Below, one piece after another: positions 59,901 through 64,000 of a stretch of 64,000 nucleotides of DNA (position 1 is the stretch's first letter; each line of letters starts with the position of its first letter). Source of the DNA: Leuctra nigra (lineage: Eukaryota; Arthropoda; Insecta; Plecoptera; Leuctridae). The stretch spans positions 15,859,246 to 15,923,245 of the forward strand of contig OW203773.1 of NCBI GenBank assembly GCA_934045905.1, written 5' to 3'. A model generated the notes under the pieces. The model had not been told where the DNA came from and made no database searches. It saw nothing but the letters and a program-made list of their open reading frames with translations. Position numbers and translations under genes: made by a program.

Positions 59901-62851
59901 TGTACCAAATTTAATTTAATTCTGTTGTTAATGGGGTTGTTCACTGCCACTTGCTCTCACTCGCAGCGCTAGCGGCAATGGAGGTGTCTCTCTCTGATTG
60001 GTTGGTCTCTGAATCCAAGATCTATGAATCAAACTCCCGCCAAGGTTTAAAAACCTTCCATTCCGCTAGATGCATTTTGATTGGCCCTCTATCGGCATTT
60101 TGATTGGTTCTTATTCCGGTTAGGACAGCAACGCCATCTACAATAGTTTTGCGTGAACAACCCCATTGGCAGAGCTCAAAGATTATTTAAACTATCAAGT
60201 CCCACCTGTAACAGCCGAAATAAATTTTAGTCTCGGCCACTTCTTATCAGAATTGAATGAAATTTGGTACACTCCCCCAAATAATAAACGGTACTTGGTA
60301 CAAAACGTATTGGCTGCTGGGCCGGTTCCTTGACAATCAATCCTTGTTATTATCAATGAAATCAAAGCTCACCTTAAAGAGTTAGATAATGCGTTAGCAC
60401 TGACTTCATTGGATGATGCCATCAAACCTTAATCAGTCAATTCATTTTCTTTCGAGTACCGTTTATTATTTGGGCGAGTGTACATAGTTACATCGTAAAA
60501 TGATACACATATACAAATTCTGAGAGTTCTAGCTGTATTTTACTGGCTTTTGACAAAAATAAAAGGACAATTTGCCGCACCCGTAACACCGATGAATGAC
60601 TGATTAATCGATTCTATTAAATCATAATCGCGAACACCCTTAACCCTTTAACCAGTGAGTTAATTTGTAGGTAGGTAGAGGTTAAAATTCTATATCCTTT
60701 TTGCGATGTGTTAGGAAGCATATGTTTGTATTATAAGAAAATAAAGCTATCAAATATTAAACAAATTTTTAAAATTTCAAAAAAAAATTAAAAAAAAAAA
60801 AATTACGCAAAAAAAATATTTTTTTTCTCTGTATATGTAGAATGCTAGCACGTACGAGATACGTGCATACCGGTTAAAGGGTTAAGAGGCCTGGGAAAGC
60901 GAACGCAAAACTCACTGTTCTTCAAAGTGTTGTTTTTTAATTTTGTCTTCCCACTACAGAATTTTAAAAAATCAGATAGTAGCAACCCATTGCCTTATAG
61001 ACTATATAATGCCGCAAATTGGAGTAACCTTGTTTGACCTCAATTACCTGGTATTTAACACATTGAGGTCGCACCAGAGGTCATAAAGTACTCCAGTGTG
61101 TGGCATTATTTAGTCTATTAGGCTGCAATGGGTTCTTACTTGATTATATAAAATTATTTAGTGGGAAGACAAAATTTAAGAAAATCACTTTAAAGAACAG
61201 TATGATTCCTGTTCGCTTACCCAGGCCTCTTAATCATGATATTATAAATCATCTGCCATTCTCCAGACCCCGCTGCACATGGCCATCATGTCGGGGAATT
61301 CCGACGCAATCGCCGCGCTGCGCCACTTCGGCGCGCGGCTCAACGTCATGGACGGCGAGGGCAACAACGCGCTGCATCTGGCGACGGCGCAGCGGAATCC
61401 AGACGTCCTGCCGCAGCTGGTGGCGCAGATGTTGCCCAACGAGAAGGTGCCGCACTCCGTTCTCAACCATGACGGTAAGTGCCGGGAGAACCAGGAGTAA
61501 ACATTACCACGAAATACTGTTCTAATAGTAATTGGAAAGGAATGGAATGGACAGTAAGGAAGTCTCCACACCAAGAGCTTTGAAAACCTAAATAAGTTGG
61601 TATAATTCTTTTACTTACTAAATAAAATAATTGCAAGAGTTCAAGGACACCTCTACCTACCATAATATCAACTAGTATTCTGAAATCTAAATTAGAGTTG
61701 ATTTCCAATTTCAAATACTTAGGATTAGGAAAACCTTTCCTTTCAAATAAATCTTATTCTTAACTTAGGTAGGTATACCTACTGTTTCAAACAATTCTAA
61801 TCTTTAAAAAATTGCTTCATCTTGCTGTTTTATTGCTCCCTATTATGGAAAATTACTCACAAAAATATTGATCAAAAATAAATTCAGCACACACTCTGTA
61901 AAATATTAGTTACATAGTTTAAATTTACAATCTACGTATTCAGATTGGGTCCAGCTATCTACATGGTACTTCTTCAAGAAAAGTAAAAAGGCTGCTGTTA
62001 AGGCCATTGCATATCACGTGACTTTATTTCTCTACATCCGATCAAAACAAATAGTTACCTATGAGTACATACCTTACATTGTTCATGTTGAGTAATCCAA
62101 GACAAATTATGAAGGAAATTCACTGCATACTGGAGCTTATCAATATTTACAGTCAATATTATTTATTTTTGAAGTGATTTAATAAAAATAAAAAAAATCT
62201 TGTGTATCCGTACTCTTTTGAAAGCTGTCAAAACACAGTGCTGTTATTTTAAATATTACATTCATAATAGTCGATATAATTAATATCTCAACATTTCGTT
62301 GGAATGATGAAGAAAGAGCGCATGTTTTGCGTTCAACATTGTGTCAAGTTTGTGATGCATATGTGCCCTTTTATTAGAGTAAAGTTTGCTGTTCTTGGCA
62401 ACTCGTAGGATTTCCTTAAACTCCAGGTCTTGATTTGAGAATATTTAGGTGCATGGAAGTAAAATCATCTAATATGTTATTTTCGCAGTTCTTTTCTGCG
62501 TAGATTAGTTCCAACAGATGTGTCCTAACTTATGTGGTGAGGGACAATACAGACTAAACTGAACCCTTCCAAGTGAAAATGTGTAGCTTTTTGGTTGAAT
62601 AGTCACGTGATATGCAGGGGCCTTAAGTCAGTTTATCAGTTCATCATCTTCTTCTTGTTACGTGAATTAAAAGTTGTACTGTGTTATCCGCAAGTTTAAG
62701 TATTTATTTCACGAGAGTGTGGTTTGTGCGACTTAAAATTGAAGTGTCACGACTTGTTCCAGGTTACGCGCCGCTGCATCTGTGCGCGATCATGTCCAAC
62801 GAATACAACGCGAAGATCATTTGCGGACTCGGTGCCGACGTCGATCAGAGG
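40575..62851 (+). CDS. Large ankyrin-repeat protein, nuclear and possibly IkappaB-like, 3'-partial, 7 exons
   Basis: Join: 40575-41957, 45737-47354, 49416-49609, 50839-53912, 59508-59616, 61267-61474, 62763-62851. All introns are GT-AG and phases agree (0,1,0,2,0,1,0), giving about 2,225 codons. The N-terminus has SUMO-interaction-like motifs and a basic KKRKK stretch. Exons 2 and 4 are long, serine- and charge-rich and contain internal repeats. Exons 5-7 encode ankyrin-type repeats (PLHNAVLDNN, TPLHMAIMSG, NALHLATAQRNPD, APLHLCAIMS, GADVDQR). The gene runs off the right edge. The spacing and wording of the ankyrin units resemble IkappaB/Bcl-3 proteins more than long structural ankyrins, but that is a guess. 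A perfect kappaB-type site lies upstream. The N-terminal 1,900 residues match no family I know. Confidence 0.8.
42234..42467. mobile_element. MITE with AAGCCCCATTTACACGG termini
   Basis: Ends AAGCCCCATTTACACGGTAA and TTACCGTGTAAATGGGGCTT are exact complements. An internal third copy of ACACGGTAAAATTTC lies before the right end. Short and non-coding. Confidence 0.75.
43482..43610. mobile_element. 129-bp foldback element
   Basis: Ends AGGTCTGTTCGTTTACC and GGTAAACGAACACCT, with inner arms CTACAGCAAACTGCCA and GGTAGTTTGCTGTAG. Nearly the whole unit folds into one hairpin. Confidence 0.75.
43865..45482 (+). mobile_element. 5'-truncated LINE in ankyrin intron 1
   Basis: The reverse transcriptase part of a non-LTR retrotransposon is open from about 43880 to the stop at 45214. 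The homologous frame enters at VPIYKAGNKN and NYRPISLTS, and the first internal ATG is at 43945. Motifs are [28 protein letters not shown] and the catalytic YADD at about 44395. The endonuclease part and ORF1 are gone, as usual for incomplete target-primed insertions. The 3' UTR holds a hairpin (45376-45425), and the element ends in an (AAT)n tail at about 45455-45482. It lies in the sense orientation of the host gene. The clade is not determined, though the motifs resemble the CR1/jockey group. Confidence 0.85.
45376..45425 (+). other. Hairpin in LINE 3' UTR
   Basis: Arms CCGGTAGCGA and TCGCTACCGG are exact complements with a 30-base loop, about 30 bp before the AAT tail. LINE 3' hairpins can be recognised by the element's own reverse transcriptase; that role here is inference. 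Confidence 0.6.
45737..47354 (+). CDS. Ankyrin gene, exon 2 (repeat-rich)
   Basis: It follows acceptor CTTAATTTAG; the frame is open from 45737 and there is no ATG, as expected for an internal exon. A second acceptor with a better pyrimidine tract (TTTTCCTTCCCCAAG) would start it at 45866 in the same phase, so the true start is uncertain. Donor TGTGT|GTAAGT in phase 1. It contains eight 18-residue repeats (GFDQSADESDIIPEPKKR, 45932-46360), then acid- and glutamate-rich sequence, then seven 8-residue repeats (PVERNVEE type, 46977-47150) and a likely coiled coil (EECSKMRAEQERIDRELDLK). Composition suggests a disordered or helical scaffold region. Confidence 0.8.
45932..46360 (+). repeat. 54-bp coding tandem repeat, 8 copies
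   Basis: Each unit encodes GFDQSADESDIIPEPKKR, with Lys/Arg alternating at the last position (K,R,K,R,K,K,R,R). The first copy has DDS in place of DES. Copies are nearly identical at DNA level, so the array is recent or homogenised. Each unit pairs an acidic stretch with a PKK(K/R) basic patch. Confidence 0.95.
46977..47150 (+). repeat. 24-bp coding tandem repeat, 7 copies
   Basis: Units of eight residues, (P/L)(V/E)ER(N/T/K)V(E/K/Q)E, with DNA core GTGGAGCGAAATGTCGAAGA. They are highly charged and probably helical. Confidence 0.9.
47767..49092 (-). mobile_element. Helitron-like element in ankyrin-gene intron 2
   Basis: Minus strand: 5' end TTGAGCGAGCGAAGCGAGCG at 49092, 3' end ...GCGTTACACTGAACGTTTTCCTAG at 47767, followed by T. 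A second 3'-end-like block (GCTCGCTCATCAACGCGTTA) lies at about 48195-48215 without CTAG, so the copy is a composite or has an older fragment inside. It preserves the unoccupied TTAA site matching the MITE insertion at 14771. Confidence 0.7.
49416..49609 (+). CDS. Ankyrin gene, exon 3
   Basis: Acceptor TTCCCTGCTGCAG, donor AAG|GTATTC. The first two bases complete a Tyr codon from exon 2. The translation (YEVVPTKYKPQLETVPDLRH, LRLRIGSSFLGLSRVRDKVI, VKIPIAVLEANFTGGLKIDK, ERCTK) is GC-rich and looks like a folded beta-rich piece, continued by the first 40 residues of exon 4. I do not recognise the domain. It stands out as the only apparently well-folded segment before the ankyrin repeats. Confidence 0.8.
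50111..50735. mobile_element. TTAA-target element (family 3), copy 1
   Basis: Flanked by TTAA (50107-50110, 50736-50739). Inverted ends are GGCCAATACATATCACGTGAC and GTCACGTGATATGCAGCCACC. The body is about 90 percent similar by eye to 62002-62622. It ends about 100 bp before exon 4 of the ankyrin gene. No reading frame is seen, so it is non-autonomous. Each end carries the E-box palindrome TCACGTGA. Confidence 0.85.
50839..53912 (+). CDS. Ankyrin gene, exon 4 (1,025 codons, disordered)
   Basis: Acceptor GTTTGGATCCCCAG, donor AATAT|GTGAGTAC, phase 2. It starts NSLQLRTCDYTLSLRYGGDN and MVAEITDDILRTI, completing the folded unit of exon 3. It then becomes Ser/Thr/Pro-rich for over 900 residues. 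Small internal repeats are TPPLKM x3 (about 50995-51050), a 20-residue duplication KAVELSQSSSNAGIPVIS (51354-51473) and SGVVDSTSGVVDNTPG near 53760. The end (LFQRKWRAFQDWKNCVEREP) is an amphipathic, tryptophan-bearing stretch. Third-position base use is like exon 1. Confidence 0.85.
54467..57559 (-). CDS. LINE ORF2: APE endonuclease, reverse transcriptase, C-terminal SAP-like motif
   Basis: 1,030 residues. The endonuclease has N34 (QLNVRS), E63 (LTETWL), D170 and N172 (GGDFN) and D242-H243 (ISDHKG), the APE catalytic set. The reverse transcriptase has NYRPISLTS (531), [11 protein letters not shown] (607), [20 protein letters not shown] (659) and YADD (690-693). The C-terminal 55 residues contain [20 protein letters not shown] followed by [11 protein letters not shown] (about 976-1007), which fits a SAP motif and is not a usual part of LINE ORF2. 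All key residues are present, so the enzyme may be active. It nicks genomic DNA and copies LINE RNA at the nick. Confidence 0.9.
   Translation of the reverse strand: [1030 protein letters not shown]
57628..58665 (-). CDS. LINE ORF1 protein with N-terminal SAP-like motif
   Basis: 345 residues from ATG 58665. Residues about 19-46 (FKVRELQRVLEKAGISKDGK, then KEELVERL) match the SAP helix-turn-helix pattern of DNA-binding proteins. A basic, proline-rich middle follows (PLPPLPPLLPLSP, RRRPRQK). The last 80 residues (YLHVWRLNVEVTCDDVIAYV onward) resemble the RRM-like fold common in insect LINE ORF1 proteins. ORF1 products bind element RNA. I see no CCHC knuckle. The stop lies 68 bp before ORF2. 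Confidence 0.8.
   Translation of the reverse strand: MTDVASRQKMLVLQMIENFKVRELQRVLEKAGISKDGKKEELVERLTCATTAVFELCESVGLVFSNETLDAAAVKVGGNSTIDLLKDIIAEKEKRLVAQNEVNTLLKKKIKFMTKETVAANGKGASPNVYFNSTQRSRPTAAETTVAGAKPDSAEISNRLASRDRGYLPLPPLPPLLPLSPRVAERVCDYEARGRGKSDESALAKETTITTNEGPSRFDDTTLIHDGFTEVNTRRRPRQKFTLGTAPAPEGSKKLAVAARRSYLHVWRLNVEVTCDDVIAYVKDNLNDSSDSITCEKLNARGEYSSFKVGLSETLYDRLSRPDFWPAGAAIKRFFQSRAKPPLTT
59326..59507. repeat. 90-bp duplication ending at the exon 5 acceptor
   Basis: Two copies (59326-59415 and 59416-59507) share AAGATTGTGATGTGACGTCA through CCAAGTCTAATCTG. The first ends TCATATGTTTCAAG and the second TCATGTTTCAG followed by the exon. So the acceptor region itself was duplicated, without exon sequence. 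Confidence 0.85.
59508..59616 (+). CDS. Ankyrin gene, exon 5
   Basis: Acceptor CATGTTTCAG, donor GTC|GTAAGTC. The first base completes an Ile codon from exon 4. It encodes IPLHNAVLDNNMAAVRKQCN and LLVAKKMTVDWKNTNLV, the start of an ankyrin repeat (PLH.AV..N) followed by a linking helix. It was found from splice sites, being too short for a long frame. Confidence 0.8.
60268..60483. mobile_element. MITE (family 4), copy 2, ankyrin intron 5
   Basis: Ends TACACTCCCCCAAATAATAA and TTATTATTTGGGCGAGTGTA. The inner part (TTGACAATCAATCCTTGTTA, GATGATGCCATCAAACC) matches 36690-36800. Confidence 0.75.
60886..61229. mobile_element. TTAA-target MITE (family 2), 37 bp before ankyrin exon 6
   Basis: Perfectly matched ends TTAA-GAGGCCTGGG and CCAGGCCTC-TTAA, with long arms (AAAGCGAACGCAAAACTCAC... 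and ...GTTCGCTTACCC). Inner arms share GCCGCAAATTGGAGTAAC and its complement. Its right end lies 37 bp before the first base of exon 6 (61267), so the branch site and pyrimidine tract sit right against it. A foldback at 9497-9998 shares inner and arm motifs and is a distant relative. Confidence 0.85.
61267..61474 (+). CDS. Ankyrin gene, exon 6
   Basis: Acceptor TGCCATTCTCCAG, donor GACG|GTAAGTG in phase 1. It encodes two ankyrin units: TPLHMAIMSGNSDAIAALRH, FGARLNVMDGEGNNALHLAT, AQRNPDVLPQLV. The T/A-LH and G.N.(D/G) consensus positions are intact. The exon is GC-rich, in contrast to the surrounding introns. Confidence 0.9.
62002..62622. mobile_element. TTAA-target element (family 3), copy 2
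   Basis: Flanked by TTAA (61998-62001, 62623-62626). Ends are GGCCATTGCATATCACGTGA and TCACGTGATATGCAGGGGCC. Same orientation and body as 50111-50735. It sits about 140 bp before exon 7 of the ankyrin gene. Confidence 0.85.
62763..62851 (+). CDS. Ankyrin gene, exon 7 (last in window)
   Basis: Acceptor GACTTGTTCCAG, donor CAGAGG|GTCAGTAC, phase 0. It encodes GYAPLHLCAIMSNEYNAKII and CGLGADVDQR, one ankyrin unit with the APLHLC and GADV consensus. At least one more exon is expected beyond 64000. Confidence 0.85.
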
Positions 62852-64000
62852 GTCAGTACTCCTAAATCACAAGGATCTAGTCTAGATCTAAGTTAAGGTG
62901 GTGCAAGCGCTCGGCCGTTTTTGAAAATTTAGAGAGAAATTGTTTCATAAGTGGGTGTAACTTTGATCTAGGATGTTCATATGATCATCACTTTTTAATT
63001 TTTGATTCATTTCTTGTTTATTAGACATCAACAAAACCGCGCAAAACTATGAAATTTCCGATACGATTGGAAACCAAACCCGTGAACCAATTGACTCAAA
63101 TTTTAATCGTGATAGATAAAAGACAAACTTAGGTTTATCTCTTGGTATATTTTTAATTTTTTGTTTCGTTAATAAGTAATAATTATTCATTAGTTAGTGG
63201 ATTTTTGGTGAAAAATTATCTACATATTTTCTTGTCTCTTTGATCTCCGTATAAAATTAAATTTCAAAAAAGTGCCAAAAGAACATTTCTTAAAAATTTC
63301 AAATTATTGGTCAACCCATTTCGTCTACAATTGTATCCAAGAAAGTGTCTACAAAAAGTAGCAAAATCGCTCGCGGTTGCAGAACCTTAAGCCTATATTC
63401 TCAACAGAGCCGAGGCTCCATTAGTGAGAATGTAATTCATAGGTTGCATGTGATGTCATCTCATTGTTGCTGTCGCCATCTTAATGGCATGCAGAATAGC
63501 TGTGATTCTCTGCTTTTTTGACGATATTTTATAGTTAATGAGTACCTGGGAAATTGTATATGCTCCGGAGATTACTTTACGAAGAGAAATCACTCACATT
63601 ACAAACATACATCGGTTTGCCTCAATAAAGTTATAAATCTGACCCGTCAACGTGCCAACATAATGGGTGGACAATTCAATAATTTAGCATTGCTGATATA
63701 AAACAAAAGAAGTTCGTGCAAGCTATGAATAGAGAAGGGAGGAGAGAAAACCCGGTACAGCCATGTAGCCTACTCATATGAAAGATACCAAGGGGGCCAC
63801 CGGCTTAACGTCCCATCCGAAGAGCGGTGTGACATTCACAGCACGAGCCTCCACAACCCGCGCCGTCGAGAGACTGATAACAGGTGGAGGGAGGTCTTCA
63901 CACTAACCCCCAAACACCCCAGTCTCTCTGACCCAACGGCAGCAACTAGCAGGACAGAGTTGAACGGTCAATGTTGCTTAACCTCGGTGATATAACGAGA
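62852..64000. other. Intron after exon 7 and right edge
   Basis: AT-rich without exon-like sequence. The last 230 bp (63770-64000) are GC-richer and contain ACCGGCTTAACGTCCCATCC, similar to a block I remember from dispersed arthropod repeats. No ankyrin exon was found here. Confidence 0.45.

Noticed and set aside
1..64000. Prokaryotic or contaminant origin
   Set aside because: Introns with matching phases, LINEs, SINEs and MITEs run through the whole window, and no block has operon-like layout.

Overview
This is nuclear DNA of an arthropod, most likely an insect. The evidence is AT-rich sequence with split genes and standard GT-AG introns, non-LTR retrotransposons, tRNA-derived SINEs ending in a block shared by many insect SINEs, Helitron-like elements and many inverted-repeat (MITE) elements. 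The dense DNA-transposon landscape, including GAGCGAGCG-ended Helitron-like elements, would suit a hemipteran, but I cannot fix the species from the sequence. There is no operon, CRISPR array or rRNA, and I see no intact tRNA gene.

Two host genes fill the window, head to head and both cut by its edges. (1) On the minus strand, 29340 down to 3742, lies a CD36-family (class B scavenger receptor) gene. Seven exons with matching splice phases encode a cytosolic tail, the first membrane helix and most of the ectodomain; the last part lies beyond the left edge. (2) On the plus strand, 40575 to 62851, lies a very large gene of about 2,225 codons in seven exons. Its product has N-terminal SUMO-interaction-like motifs and a basic NLS-like stretch, long low-complexity exons with internal repeats, and ankyrin repeats starting at the right edge. 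The N-terminal motifs suggest a nuclear protein, and the ankyrin part could be IkappaB-like. A perfect NF-kappaB-type site (GGGAAATCCC, 40320-40329) lies about 245 bp before its start codon.

The most unusual feature is in the CD36-family gene. Exons 3, 5 and 7 each carry a tandem array whose unit is the last 19-26 bp of the upstream intron, with its splice acceptor, plus the first 77-128 bp of the exon. There are 19 copies of 137 bp, 6 of 98 bp and 8 of 147 bp. Only the 147-bp unit keeps the reading frame, and that array is one open frame that could add 343 residues to the ectodomain. Upstream of exon 1 is a nine-copy 83-bp array, each copy carrying an E-box palindrome and most a CRE-like inverted repeat.

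Layout: 1-3.3 kb diverged repeats and foldbacks; 3.7-29.3 kb CD36-family gene, its introns full of SINEs, TTAA-target MITEs, a Helitron-like element and a terminal-inverted-repeat element with a 9-bp target duplication; 29.6-30.3 kb 83-bp array; 30.4-40.2 kb intergenic DNA with hAT-like and nested Helitron-like elements; 40.6-62.9 kb ankyrin gene, with a 5'-truncated LINE in intron 1, a Helitron-like element in intron 2 and a nearly intact two-ORF LINE in intron 4; 62.9-64 kb intron or unassigned. Nested insertions give internal proof of two transposition modes: TTAA-target insertion and A|T insertion without target duplication.
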